A stretch of 64,000 nt of DNA, taken from positions 9,362,001 through 9,426,000 of the forward strand of contig NZ_CP108053.1 in the NCBI RefSeq assembly GCF_036173105.1, read 5' to 3'. Both the position numbers and the translations under genes were made by a program. The notes beneath the pieces are model-generated. The model did no database searches. It had not been told where the DNA came from and saw only the letters and a list, made by a program, of their open reading frames with translations. How positions within the stretch are numbered: the first letter of the stretch is position 1; every line of letters begins with the position of its first letter. Below, piece after piece: positions 34,371-43,538 of the stretch. The DNA comes from Streptomyces sp. NBC_00287 (GTDB lineage: Bacteria; Actinomycetota; Actinomycetes; Streptomycetales; Streptomycetaceae).

Positions 34371-34373
34371 AAG

Positions 34374-35015
34374 TTAGTTCTCGCGGGCCGGACTGCGGCC
34401 GGCTGCGAGGCGTTTCTGCCCCTCGGGCATGGGCAGGACCGCCAGTGCGGTGTCTGCAACGTTCCGCAGCGTCTCCGGGTCCAGACCGGCCTTGCCTACC
34501 GCCTCGATACCGCGGACCACCGTGAGCAGCAGTGCCGCCAACCGCTGCGGATCCGCAGCGCTGTCGATGTCGCCGTGGCGCTGGGCGGCGCTGATCTCCG
34601 TCCGCAGCAGGGTCAGCAGTGCCGTCATGGTCTCGGCCGACCGTCCGGCGACCGTCGGATCGTGCTGGGCCAGTTCCGCCGCGCCCTTGGCCAACAGGCA
34701 CCCGCGGCGCTCGGTGTCGGAGGCGGTGTTCTCCGCCATGAGGTGCACGTATCCCGACAGCCGGGCCAGGGCCTCTGCGTCCGGGCCACCTGCCAGCCGC
34801 CCTTCGGCCACCTCAACGACTGCGGTGCACCAGTCGCCGAACACACGGTGGAACAGCTTGCCCTTGTCGCCGAATGCGCCGTACAGGCTGCCCTTGCCCA
34901 GGCCGGTCGCCTGGGCGATGTCGTCCATCCGGGTTCCTGCATAGCCGGTCGCCCAGAACTGTTCCCGGGCCCGCTCCAGGACTTGGCGTTCGTCGAATGC
35001 GCGTGGTCTCGGCAT
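34374..35015 (-). CDS. TetR-family repressor
   Basis: A 213-residue regulator. The N-terminal helix-turn-helix is clear: FDERQVLERAREQFWATGYAGTRMDDIAQATGLGKGSLYGAFGDKGKLFHRVF. The C-terminal ligand domain has the ...RRGCLLAKGAAELAQHDPTVA segment of the subgroup that controls a neighbouring oxidoreductase. It is divergent from the SDR gene, with an inverted repeat in the 84-bp gap, so it most likely represses that gene and itself. Confidence 0.85.
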   Translation of the reverse strand: MPRPRAFDERQVLERAREQFWATGYAGTRMDDIAQATGLGKGSLYGAFGDKGKLFHRVFGDWCTAVVEVAEGRLAGGPDAEALARLSGYVHLMAENTASDTERRGCLLAKGAAELAQHDPTVAGRSAETMTALLTLLRTEISAAQRHGDIDSAADPQRLAALLLTVVRGIEAVGKAGLDPETLRNVADTALAVLPMPEGQKRLAAGRSPAREN

Positions 35016-35041
35016 GGTCTCAGGCTATCCATTCTTGACTC

Positions 35042-35075
35042 GATCGTCCATTACTGCCTACGTTATGGACGATCC
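35042..35075. promoter_or_regulatory. Inverted repeat operator for the TetR regulator
   Basis: GATCGTCCAT (35042-35051) and ATGGACGATC (35065-35074) form a perfect 10-bp inverted repeat with a 13-base spacer between the divergent TetR and SDR starts. ATGGACGATCCAT overlaps it as a second imperfect palindrome. Confidence 0.65.
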
Positions 35076-35099
35076 ATTCCATAACTGAAGGGGTTCGAC

Positions 35100-35837
35100 A
35101 TGCCAGGCGTGTTGAAGGAGAAGGTGGCCGTGATCACCGGAGGGACCAGCGGGATCGGGCTGGCCATCGCCCACCGCTTCGTCCGGGAGGGCGCACGGGT
35201 CTTCGTGACCGGCCGGGACATCGACCGCCTCGAAGCGGCAGTCAAGGAGATGGGCCCTGCGGCCACCGGCGTACGATCCGACGTCTCGGTCCTGGCCGAC
35301 CTGGACGCGCTCTACGCGCGAGTCCGCGAGGAGGCCGGACACATCGACGTGCTGGTGGCCAACGCGGGAATCGTCGCGGACGCCGCGCTCGGCGCCCACA
35401 CCGAGGCGAACGTCGATCTGACGCTCGCCGTCAACGTCAAGGGCCCACTCTTCACCGTCCAGAAGGCGCTTCCGCTCCTGGCGGAGAACGCCTCCATCCT
35501 GGTCATCGGCTCAAGCAACAGCATGCGGCCCAATGAGCACCTCGAGGTCTACAGCGCCTCGAAGGCAGCGTTGAGCAACCTCGTACACAACTGGGCCCGG
35601 CAATCGCGCCAGCGCCGATTCCGGGTCAACGTCCTCAGCCCAGGACCCACGCAGACCCCTGGCCTGCTGGGCGCCGCGGGGCCGGACGTCGACCAGTTCG
35701 CCGAGGCCGTCGTGCCACTGGGGCGGCTGGCCGACGCCGAGGAAATCGCCGAGGCCGCCCTCTTCCTGGCTTCCGACGCCTCGTCGTTCGTCACCGGCGC
35801 CGAACTCTTCGCCGACGGCGGCTACACCCGGGCCTGA
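35100..35837 (+). CDS. Short-chain dehydrogenase/reductase
   Basis: A 245-residue classical SDR. GGTSGIG (near 14) binds the cofactor, DVSVLAD follows, NAGIV (near 88) stabilises the fold, and SSNS...YSASK (near 139-158) holds the catalytic Ser, Tyr and Lys. PGPTQTPGLLG and the C-terminal SFVTGAELFADGG are family standards. R-DID after the third strand suggests NADP(H). The substrate is unknown. ATG follows GAAGGGG; the TetR gene is its likely regulator. Confidence 0.85.
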   Translation: MPGVLKEKVAVITGGTSGIGLAIAHRFVREGARVFVTGRDIDRLEAAVKEMGPAATGVRSDVSVLADLDALYARVREEAGHIDVLVANAGIVADAALGAHTEANVDLTLAVNVKGPLFTVQKALPLLAENASILVIGSSNSMRPNEHLEVYSASKAALSNLVHNWARQSRQRRFRVNVLSPGPTQTPGLLGAAGPDVDQFAEAVVPLGRLADAEEIAEAALFLASDASSFVTGAELFADGGYTRA

Positions 35838-35869
35838 ACGACAGCCGGTGGTGCGCATCCGGTTCCCTC

Positions 35870-36095
35870 GAAGCGATGGGGCGCACTCCCGGCCGCGCGT
35901 GTGCGTCGTACGAGGCCCAGTGCGCCCGAAGCAACGAGATCGTGGCCGCGGCCTCTTTGGACGACGTCTGCCGCCACCCCCACTACCGCTCCGGCAACGC
36001 CCACCTGGATGCTCATCCATCTCGTTGACGAGACCGGACGGCACGCGGGGCACGCGGACATCGTGAGGGAACTGCCTGACGGGGCGAAGGGCTAG
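35870..36095 (+). pseudogene. DinB/DUF664-type protein, C-terminal relic
   Basis: YEAQCARSNEIVAAASLDDV in one frame and WMLIHLVDETGRHAGHADIVRELPDGAKG in another match the last 75 residues of DUF664/DinB-like mycothiol-dependent proteins (the H-x-x-E-x-x-R-H-x-GH-D motif carries metal-binding His). One frameshift near 35990 and loss of the first half make it inactive. Its stop codon TAG overlaps the TA target of the IS630 element that follows. Confidence 0.55.
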
Positions 36096-37512
36096 TGTGC
36101 TGCGCCTGAAATCGCGGGCTTAAATCTGTAGCCTGTTTTCATGTCTCGGGGTCCTCGTGCCGTCGAAGTTGCGCTGTCCGATGAGGAGCGCGCCGAGTTG
36201 CTGCTCTGGGTGGGCGGGGTGGTGGCGCCCCGTCTGGTCGAGCGGGCACGGATCGTCTTGGCGTGCGCGGACGGGCAGCCGAATACACGTGTGGCGGCGG
36301 AGTTGAAGGTAACCGCGGACACGGTGAGGAAGTGGCGGTCGCGGTTTGCTGCCCGGCGGATGGCCGGCCTGGCCGATGAGCCGCGGCCAGGCCGGCGCAA
36401 GTCGGTGCTGGTGCTCAGTGATGAGGAGCGGGCTCAGCTGACGCGTTGGGCCAGGCGCGCCAAGACCGCTCAGTTCCTGGCTTTGCGCGCGAGGATCGTG
36501 CTGCGGTGCGCGGAGGGCGGGACGAATAGGCAGGTGGCGGCCGAACTCGGGGTGCGCGAGCAGTCGGTGAGCCGCTGGCGGGCCCGGTTCGTCGAGCGGC
36601 GGCTGGACGGGCTGACCGATGAGCCGCGGCCCGGCAGGCCGCCCTCGATCCTGCTCGACCAGGTCGAGGATGTTGTCGTGGCGACGCTGGAATCGACCCC
36701 GGGTAAGGACACGCACTGGTCGCGGGCCTCGATGGCCGAGCGCACCGGGCTGTCGAAGTCGACCATCGGGCGGATCTGGAAGAAGTTCGACCTCAAGCCG
36801 CACCTGCAGGATGCCTTCAAACTCTCTACCGATCCGCAGTTCGTCGCGAAGGTCGTCGACGTCGTCGGCCTGTATCACCACCCGCCCGAGAAGGCGGTGG
36901 TGCTGTGCGTGGACGAGAAGAGCCAGATCCAGGCGCTGGACCGCTCGCAGCCGGTGCTGCCGATGATGCCGGGCATGCCCGAGCGGCGTACCCACGACTA
37001 CCTGCGGCACGGCATCACCAGTCTGTTCGCCGCGTTCAACATCGCCGACGGCACGGTCATCGGTGAACTGCACCGCCGCCACCGGGCTGTCGAGTTCAAG
37101 AAGTTCCTGGTCACGATAGACAAGAGGGTTCCCGCCGGGCTCGATGTGCACCTGGTGTGTGACAACTACGCCACCCACAACACCCCCGAGATCAAGACCT
37201 GGCTCGGCAAGCACCCCCGCTTCCATGTCCACTTCACTCCGACCGGCTCCTCCTGGATCAACCAGGTCGAGAGATGGTTCGGCCTGCTCACCGACAAGCT
37301 CATCCGCCGAGGCGTCCACACCTCGGTGAAGGCGTTGGAGGACGACATCAGGGCCTGGATCGACTCGTGGAACGAGAACCCCAGGCCCTTCACCTGGACC
37401 AAGACCGCCGACGAGATCCTCACATCCCTCGCCGACTACCTCACCAAGGTCACTCCTCCAGCCAACGATAACCAGCGACAGATTTAAGCCCGCGATTTCA
37501 GGCGCAGCACAC
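36095..37512 (+). mobile_element. IS630-family element with perfect 35-bp inverted repeats
   Basis: Left end GTGTGCTGCGCCTGAAATCG... (36095-36129) is repeated exactly in inverse at 37478-37512, and TA lies outside both ends (36093-36094 and 37513-37514). The 1418-bp element holds one transposase gene. Identical ends and an intact frame suggest recent movement. Confidence 0.85.
36141..37487 (+). CDS. IS630-family transposase with duplicated helix-turn-helix domain
   Basis: A 448-residue DDE transposase. Residues 9-90 and 94-170 are two similar DNA-binding modules (LSDEERAELLLW...NTRVAAELKVTADTVRKWRSRF and LSDEERAQLTRW...NRQVAAELGVREQSVSRWRARF, each ending DEPRPGR). The catalytic domain has VVLCVDEKSQIQAL (first Asp), VHLVCDNYATHN (second Asp) and FTPTGSSWINQVERWFGLL (Glu). 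It ends with ADEIL...LADYLTK. The usual family length is about 350, so the extra module explains the size. Confidence 0.9.
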   Translation: MSRGPRAVEVALSDEERAELLLWVGGVVAPRLVERARIVLACADGQPNTRVAAELKVTADTVRKWRSRFAARRMAGLADEPRPGRRKSVLVLSDEERAQLTRWARRAKTAQFLALRARIVLRCAEGGTNRQVAAELGVREQSVSRWRARFVERRLDGLTDEPRPGRPPSILLDQVEDVVVATLESTPGKDTHWSRASMAERTGLSKSTIGRIWKKFDLKPHLQDAFKLSTDPQFVAKVVDVVGLYHHPPEKAVVLCVDEKSQIQALDRSQPVLPMMPGMPERRTHDYLRHGITSLFAAFNIADGTVIGELHRRHRAVEFKKFLVTIDKRVPAGLDVHLVCDNYATHNTPEIKTWLGKHPRFHVHFTPTGSSWINQVERWFGLLTDKLIRRGVHTSVKALEDDIRAWIDSWNENPRPFTWTKTADEILTSLADYLTKVTPPANDNQRQI

Positions 37513-37514
37513 TA

Positions 37515-37668
37515 GTGTCCTGCGCCAGAGATCCGTCGGCATAAGCGGGCAAGGGAGTCGAGGATCTCTTCGGCGGTCTTGGTCCAGATGAACGGCTTGG
37601 GGTCTTCGTTCCAGTCCTTGACCCAGGCGCGGATGTCGGCTTCGAGGGTCTCGCAGTGGCTCCGGCCG
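37515..37668 (-). pseudogene. IS630 transposase C-terminal fragment
   Basis: The minus strand gives ETLEADIRAWVKDWNEDPKPF and IWTKTAEEILDSLARLCRRI, matching the last 45 residues of the intact IS630 transposase beside it. The GTGTCCTGCGCC end next to it resembles the neighbour's inverted repeat. It is the stump of a related, not identical, element. Confidence 0.65.
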
Positions 37669-37689
37669 GACGCTAACACCTGTGCCGAC

Positions 37690-38651
37690 CGGTCCTTTTG
37701 GCACACCTTCGGCCGAGGTGAAGGCAACCACCAGATGGTGTCCGGCTGGCCGTACTCGGTGATCGCTGCGCTGGAGACCGGCCGCACGTCCTGGACGGCG
37801 GTGCTGGACGCGGTCCGCCTGGAGCCCGGAGCCGATGTCGCCGCGGTGACCTCGGTGCAGGTTCGAGAGGTCGTCGAGCCACTGGTCACCGCCGGCCAGT
37901 GGCGGCCGGGCGACCCGCAGGTCCTGATCGTGCTGGACGCCGGGTACGACGCTCCGCGCATCGCCCACCTGCTCGCGGGGCTACCCGTCGAGATCGTCGG
38001 GCGGCTCCGTTCGGACCGCGTGATGCGGCGGCCGACACCGCCGCGGGTCTACGACCCCAAGGTGGCCGGCCGCCCAAGCACGGCGGCGAGTTCGTCTTCG
38101 GCGACCCCGCCACCTGGGGTGTCGAGCAGGCCGTGACGGCCACGGACACCCGGCTCTATGGGAAGGCGACCGCGCAGGCGTGGGACCGGCTGCACCCGCG
38201 CCCGACCCGCCGGGCCGCATGGCTCGACCACGACGGCCCGCTGCCCATCATCGAGGGCACCATCATCCGCCTGGTCGTGGAGAAGCTGCCCAGCGGCGGG
38301 GTCAACAAGCCGGTATGGCTGTGGTGGTCGGGCACCGGGCGCCATCGAAGCGGACATCGACCGCTGCTGGCAGTCCTTCCTCCGGCGCTTCGACATCGAG
38401 CACACCTTTCGCCTGTTCAAGCAGACGCTCGGCCGGACCAAGCCCCGGCTCCGCAGCCCGGAAGCGGCCGACCGGTGGACGTGGTTGGTAATCGCCGCCT
38501 ATGCCCAACTCCGGCTCGTCCGCCCACTGACCACCGACCTCCGCAGGCCTCCCGCACCGCAGGTGGGCAAGGGCAAGCAGAGCCTGACGGCCCGTGCTCA
38601 GCCGGCGCCAGCGGGTGCCGCGCTGCCGGCGATGGTCGCGCAACCGAGCTG
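37690..38651 (+). pseudogene. Large DDE transposase (IS701-like group), frameshifted
   Basis: Three frames together give a Streptomyces transposase: HQMVSGWPYSVIAALETGRT, LIVLDAGYDAPRIAHLLAGLP, GRPPKHGGEFVFGDPATW, DTRLYGKATAQAWDRLHPR, GTIIRLVVEKLP, then WQSFLRRFDIEHTFRLFKQTLG and RSPEAADRWTWLVIAAYAQL. Frame changes occur near 38075 and 38340 and the N-terminal third is missing. Confidence 0.65.
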
Positions 38652-38715
38652 ACAGGAAGCGCAGGGCGGAGTTGGACACGTCGATCCCGGACGGATAGAC
38701 AAGCCTGCGAAGCCT
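38552..38715 (-). pseudogene. IS5-type transposase N-terminal fragment
   Basis: The minus strand reads LVYPSGIDVSNSALRFLSAR and LRDHRRQRGTRWRRLSTGRQ then ALLALAHLR, the start of a well-known Streptomyces IS5-group transposase. It overlaps the end of the preceding relic on the other strand and stops abruptly. Confidence 0.6.
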
Positions 38716-38837
38716 CTGGTGCAGACGGAATTCTTGGTCGAAGACCCATCTACCAGGGGCTTCACCTGCCCGTCAGGGCAACCACCCGCCGGCTTGGCGG
38801 GGGCGGTCAACGCTTATGCGGTGGCACACTGGTCGTC

Positions 38838-39395
38838 GTGTCCAACTCCTACGCGCAGCCCATCTTGAGAACGGCGGACCTCTCGGAGGGATTGCGCATC
38901 GTCGGGAGGCTGCTGAGGATCGCCGACCTGAGGGATCTGGAAGTCGATTTCGATGCGCGGATCTCCTCGCCTCACTCTCTGTCACAGGTGCTGGCCGTGC
39001 TGCCGGATGCCGATTGGTGGGCGGATGGGGAGAGGGATGGCGCCTCAGACACAGGGGATGATCCGTTGGCCTACCTGACCATCCGGCTTCGCCGTTGGGC
39101 TGGGGCACCCGAGACCGTGGAGCCGTTTCTCAAGGCGGTGGGCGACAGCCCGGCGACAGTGCGGTGGGACTTCAACGCCTGGCCCGAGGCTCCGGAGGTA
39201 GGTCTGGGGGTGGGAGGCACTCGCGGAGCGTTCGTCACCCTGTGCGCGCATGCCCACGACCTCGACCTGGAAGAACCTGCGGCCGACTACACGATGTTCG
39301 TCCACGTCAAGCAAGTTGAGGCCGAACGCGCACCGTGGCTTGCAGCCCAAGTCGGGCTGCGAGTGATCGGCGACTTGGTGATGGCACCGCACTGA
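38838..39395 (+). CDS. Hypothetical protein
   Basis: A 185-residue ORF from GTG 38838 with uniform coding bias: RTADLSEGLRIVGRLLRIAD, LSQVLAVLPDADWWADG, DDPLAYLTIRLRRWAGAP and a late ADYTMFVHVKQVE...WLAAQVGLRVIGDLVMA. It looks like an alpha/beta protein of immunity or SMI1-like size, but I do not recognise the family. The gene lies alone among transposase relics. Confidence 0.55.
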   Translation: MSNSYAQPILRTADLSEGLRIVGRLLRIADLRDLEVDFDARISSPHSLSQVLAVLPDADWWADGERDGASDTGDDPLAYLTIRLRRWAGAPETVEPFLKAVGDSPATVRWDFNAWPEAPEVGLGVGGTRGAFVTLCAHAHDLDLEEPAADYTMFVHVKQVEAERAPWLAAQVGLRVIGDLVMAPH

Positions 39396-39736
39396 GAATC
39401 CGTGACGGGTGCTGCCTGCCAGAATGGTTCCGAGGTGGCGCACCAACGCCCTCGGCAGGGCGTAGATAGCTGATCCGGCTTCCCGAGTGCTATCGAAGAC
39501 TCCTGGGTAGCGCGAACGGCAGGTTGGAAAGGGCTCACTCGCTCTCCGGCGTGCCCACAATCTCGTACGGCTGCCGCGCCGTGAGTAGAAGACGAGCTGA
39601 ACCATGCTGTCGGCGGCCTGCCGCCGGAGCCTACGCGCAGGCGGGCATCGCCTGCACGGAGTATCGCGGCGCGCCGAAGTGCGTGACCACGCGGTGCGCG
39701 GCGGACCGCAGTGCCGAGGCCCGGTCTTTCCGCCGT

Positions 39737-39774
39737 GCTGCTGTGCGGCCCCAGTACTGGGGCCGCACAGCAGC
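39737..39774. repeat. Perfect 38-bp palindrome
   Basis: The sequence GCTGCTGTGCGGCCCCAGT reads the same on both strands around AGTACT, giving 19 + 19 bases without a mismatch. It lies between relics and just left of an IS5 fragment. It could be a bidirectional terminator, a recombination site or an inverted duplication made at an insertion. Confidence 0.8.
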
Positions 39775-39794
39775 GATGTAGGACAAGATCAGCG

Positions 39795-40290
39795 GATGCG
39801 CCGGGTCAGCGCTAACTGTGGTCGCTCATCGAGCCGTTGCTGCCCGAGCCATCGCCCAAACTGGTGGAGGGACGGCCGCGAGTGCCCGACCGTCAGGCCC
39901 TGTGCGGCATCCTGTTCGTGCTGCACACCGGCATCCCATGGAAGTACCTCCCGCAGGAGCTCGGTTTCGGCTCGGGCATGACCTGCTGGCGCCGCCTGGC
40001 GGCCTGGAACGAAGCCGACGTGTGGGACCAGCTGCACCAACTGCTGCTGAACAAGCTGCAGTCGAAAAACCAGCTGGACTGGTCGCGGGCGGTGATCGAC
40101 TCCTCCCACGTCTGGGCAGCACGCAGGGGCCCAAAAGCGGACCAAGCCAGGTCGACCGCGCACGCCCGGGCAGCAAACACCACATCACCACCGACGGCCA
40201 AGGGAGCCCGCTCGCGGTGTCTTTGACCGGCGGAAACCGCAACGACGTCACCCAACTGCTGCCCCTGCTGGACAAGATCCCAGCAGCGAG
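39795..40290 (+). pseudogene. IS5-family transposase, truncated
   Basis: LWSLIEPLLPEPSPKLVEGR, ALCGILFVLHTGIPWKYLPQ, GMTCWRRLAAWNEADVWDQL and AVIDSSHVWAARRGPK follow the first frame. After a slippery CCCAAAAGC the match continues as KHHITTDGQGSPLAVSLTGG and NRNDVTQLLPLLDK to 40280. It is about 85% like the intact IS5 at 41.5 kb but lacks the second Asp, the Glu and the right end. Confidence 0.75.
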
Positions 40291-40919
40291 TCGCTTGTCC
40301 TTGGGGGCACGCGTGTGCCGGGGGCGGCCGTCTCGGAACGCGGACAGTAGCCGCGGCCTCCGCCCAGGTGGTGTGTTGCTGGCATGGTGTGCTGCAACGG
40401 CGCCAGGGCTGCGATCTTGTCCAACTGGCGCTGGGGCTACGTTGATTGCGCATCCTTATGGCGGGTCCGGGCATGCTCCCGCCTTCCCCTCTGTGACCTG
40501 CGATTTCATGCTAGATCTGCGAGAGAGAGAGGTGTCCTGGTGGCGGCCCCAGCCGGTCAGTCGCCGGGGAGCAGTTGACCGATCGTGGATCGGGACACGT
40601 TGGTCGCACAGGTCCCGGGTCACCGCCCACCCGGCCAGGGGCCGGTGCGCGCGTAAGACGCGTTGCTCGGGGGAGTGTTGCCGCCGCGGCCGGTCCGGGG
40701 ACGCACACGGGTCCCGGTCGGCGGAGGTGAACGAGGGGCACGCGCGTCCGCCTCTCCGCTGGACCATCGCGCAGCCAGGATGCAGCCTGAGCACAGACGT
40801 GAGAATCTGAAATCGAGAGTGGAATAACCACGTCGAGCAACGCACTGGTCACGATGTGTCGATGGCGCCACTCCGCATCAAGGGGGGCTCTCTTCCCATT
40901 TGTTCAGGAGGAGTTACCC
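40291..40919. other. Region without an intact gene
   Basis: Only short minus-strand stretches look formerly coding, for example WAEAAATVRVPRR near 40350 and LAGWAVTRDLC near 40620, the latter with a frame change. They may be ends of a regulator or recombinase. Nothing else is supported. Confidence 0.3.
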
Positions 40920-41225
40920 ATGACTGTCGATGTCCGCGGACACTGGGCCGCTCACCAGACGAACGGCGCCGACGTGTTCTTCAACCTGGATCAGAGCGGG
41001 GACCGCGTCTTCGGAGACGCGTTCCACAACAGCAACCGCGGGGAATGCGAGGGATTTGTGAGAGGTGACGACGTCGTCATCACGGTCACCTGGAGCAGCG
41101 ACTCCCGCGGCAGGTACAGCGGGCATCTGGGCCTCGACAAGCGCCTCTCGGGCCACACCGTCGATCTGAACCATCCGACGTCACAGGCGAACTGGTTCTC
41201 TGATCCCCTGCCGCTGATGATCTGA
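40920..41225 (+). CDS. Small beta-rich protein, unknown function
   Basis: A 101-residue protein with an excellent site (AGGAGGAG six bases before the ATG). Alternating strands are evident: VRGHWAAHQTNGADVFFNLD, GDRVFGDAFHNS, GFVRGDDVVITVTWSS, GRYSGHLGLDKRLSGHTVDL. The pattern suggests a small beta barrel, recalling avidin- or lectin-like folds. There is no signal peptide. A lectin-like gene lies 2.3 kb to the right beyond two insertion elements; the two may once have been neighbours. Confidence 0.6.
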   Translation: MTVDVRGHWAAHQTNGADVFFNLDQSGDRVFGDAFHNSNRGECEGFVRGDDVVITVTWSSDSRGRYSGHLGLDKRLSGHTVDLNHPTSQANWFSDPLPLMI

Positions 41226-41264
41226 TGATCGTCGCGTCGACTTCGGTGACGGCGGGGCGCCGCT

Positions 41265-41400
41265 GGGGCTACTTCTTCTCCCGGGCATCTTTGGCGGCCA
41301 CGAGCAGGCGTTCGCCGGTTCGGCGGCTGACGCCGTACCGGCGAGCCAGGTCGTCGGCGATGATGGCGGGCAGGGGACTACCGTGTAGAACCGGGAAACC
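41265..41400 (-). pseudogene. Helix-turn-helix C-terminal fragment
   Basis: The minus strand reads LPAIIADDLARRYGVSRRTG and ERLLVAAKDAREKK to a stop, a short helix-turn-helix at the very end of a protein. No upstream part is readable. The parent gene (perhaps a plasmid or phage replication or transfer protein) cannot be named. Confidence 0.3.
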
Positions 41401-41479
41401 ATCGCGCAGAACCACCGCGGAAAAAGGGGCGGCCCTGGCCACACCAATCGATCTGCGACACTGTTACGGCCATGCCTAA

Positions 41480-42364
41480 GAGGTCCTAACAGAAGCTGTT
41501 GATCATGTGACCTTCGGCTTGGATGGTCGTTGGTCTGGTCGTGGGAAAGCGACAGTCGCGGCCTTGGATCGTGTCGGATGAACTGTGGTCGCTCATCGAG
41601 CCGTTGCTGCCCGAGCCGGGGCCGAAGCTGGTGGAGGGCCGGCCGCGGGTACCGGACCGGCAGGCCTTGTGCGGGATCCTGTTCGTGCTGCACACCGGCA
41701 TCCAATGGGAGTACCTCCCACAGGAGTTGGGCTTCGGCTCGGGCATGACGTGCTGGCGGCGGCTGGCCGCCTGGAACGAGGCCGGCGTGTGGGACGAACT
41801 GCACCTGATACTGCTGAAGAAGCTGCGGGTAGCGAAGAAGCTGGACTGGTCGCGGGCGGTGATCGACTCCTCCCACGTGCGGGCCGCTCGGCGCGGCCCA
41901 AAAGCGGCCCCAGCCCGGTCGACCGCGCACGGCCGGGCAGCAAGCACCACGTCCTCACCGACGCCCAGGGCATCCCGCTCGCGGTGTCCCTGACCGGCGG
42001 AAACCGCAACGACGTCACGCAGTTGCTGCCCCTGCTGGACAAGGTCCCGGCCGTGGCCGGCGTCGTCGGCCGGCCCCGACGCAGACCCGATGCGCTCCTC
42101 GCCGACCGCGGCTACGACCACGACAAGTACCGCCGATTGCTCTGGGCCCGCGGCATCCGTCCGGTCATCGCCGAACGAGGACAGGAACACGGCAGCGGCC
42201 TGGGCATGTTCCGCTATGTGGTCGAGCGCACGATCGCCTGGCTGCACGGTTTCCGCCGCCTGCGGATCCGCTGGGAACGACGCGACGACATCCACGAAGC
42301 CTTCCTCGGCCTCGCCACCTGCCTCATCACCCACCGCCACGTCCAACGCCTTTGTTAGGACCTC
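41480..42364 (+). mobile_element. IS5-family element (IS427-like group)
   Basis: Ends GAGGTCCTAACA and its inverse TGTTAGGACCTC (12 bases) frame an 885-bp element with a two-frame transposase. Flanks CTAA and TA agree with a short target duplication. Its right end touches the IS630 element that starts at 42367. Confidence 0.75.
41523..42358 (+). CDS. IS5-family transposase made by frameshifting
   Basis: The first frame runs to 41993 and covers LWSLIEPLLPEPGPKLVEGR, the HTG-QW-YLPQELG helix region and the first catalytic Asp in AVIDSSHV. The second frame, usable from about 41890, continues SKHHVLTDAQGIPLAVSLTG, LLADRGYDHDKYRRLL (second Asp), FRYVVERTIAWLHGFRRLRI (Glu) and ends HRHVQRLC. The overlap holds GGCCCAAAAGCGG, a likely slippery site, so a programmed shift is the normal way to full-length enzyme. 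Both halves are intact. Confidence 0.8.
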
Positions 42365-42366
42365 TA

Positions 42367-43527
42367 CTGAGATTGAACTCGGGTTGTCGCAGTTGCTGAC
42401 AGGGCTTGATCCTCGCGGTATTCCGTTGTCATGAGGTACGCGCAGGGCGGCGGTCTGTCGGACGAGCGCCGGCAGTTCCGCGAGGGGATCCGCATGATGG
42501 CCGCAGAGCGGTTCGCCGCTGGTGAGCCGAGTTCGGCGATCGCGGCGGAGTTACGGGTCAGCGTCCGGTCGGTGCAGCGGTGGCGGCGGTTGTGGGACAA
42601 GGGCGGCCCGCGGGCCCTGCGGTCAGCGGGATCCGCCTCCGTTCCCCGGTTGAGCGATGCCCAGTTCGCCCAGCTGGAGGCGGAGTTGGCGAAGGGGCCG
42701 GTGGCGCACGGCTGGCCGGACCAGCGCTGGACACTGTCACGGGTGAAGACCGTGATCGGCCGGCGTTTCCATAAGAGCTACACCCTGCAAGGGGTGCGCA
42801 AGCTGCTGATCAGGCATGGCTTCTCCTGCCAGGTGCCGACCAGACGGGCCGTCGAACGCGACGAGGAGGCCATCTGTGGCTGGGTGAAGGAGACCTGGCC
42901 GCACGTGGAAACACCGCGGCGGCGCTCGACGCATGGGTCGTCTTCGAGGACGAAGCCGGCTTCTCGATGACGCCGCCCACCGCACGCACGTGGGCCAGGC
43001 GCGGCCACACCCCGGTGATCAGGGTGCGCGGCCGCACCTCGCGCCAGCTGTCCATCGCCGCCCTGGCCTGCTACAAGACAGGCCAACCCTCCCGCCTGAT
43101 CTACCGGCCCAAGCGGCATGGCAGCCGACGTGAGGGCCGCCGGAGCTTTGCCTGGACGGACTACCGAGACCTCCTGATCGCCGCTCACCGTCAGCTCGGC
43201 GCCCCCATCATCCTTATCTGGGACAACCTCGGCACTCATCTCTGCGCGGACATGCGCCGCTTCATCGACGGCCAGAACTGGCTGACCGTCGTCCAGTTAC
43301 CCGCCTACGCTCCCGAGCTCAACCCGGTCGAAGGCATCTGGTCGCTGCTGCGACGCGGCTACACCACCAACGTCGCCTTCACCAGCACAGACCACCTCAT
43401 CCGCACCGTCCGCCAGGGACTCCGCAAGATCCAGTACCGGCCGGCCCTCCTCGACGGCTGCCTCGCAGAAACGGGACTCACCCTCCACCCCTCATAACCC
43501 AATACGACAACCCGAGTTCAAGCTCAG
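42367..43527 (+). mobile_element. IS630-family element, two-ORF type
   Basis: Ends CTGAGATTGAACTCGGG... and its inverse (23 bases, one mismatch) are flanked by TA at 42365-42366 and 43528-43529. The 1161-bp element is intact. The left TA is shared with the last bases beside the IS5 element. Confidence 0.8.
42431..43497 (+). CDS. IS630-family transposase in two overlapping frames
   Basis: The first frame (42431-42970) carries the helix-turn-helix (SSAIAAELRVSVRSVQRWRR) and WTLSRVKTVIGRRFHKSYTL. The second (ORF 42967-43497) carries the DDE part: IRVRGRTSRQLSIAALACYK, IILIWDNLGTHLC and AYAPELNPVEGIWSLLRRGY. The first catalytic Asp (WVVFEDEAGFS) lies in the second frame before its ATG, so the enzyme needs a frameshift near 42910-42950. 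A four-base ATGA overlap is also present. No stop or deletion is seen otherwise. Confidence 0.8.
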
Positions 43528-43538
43528 TAGACGCTCCG

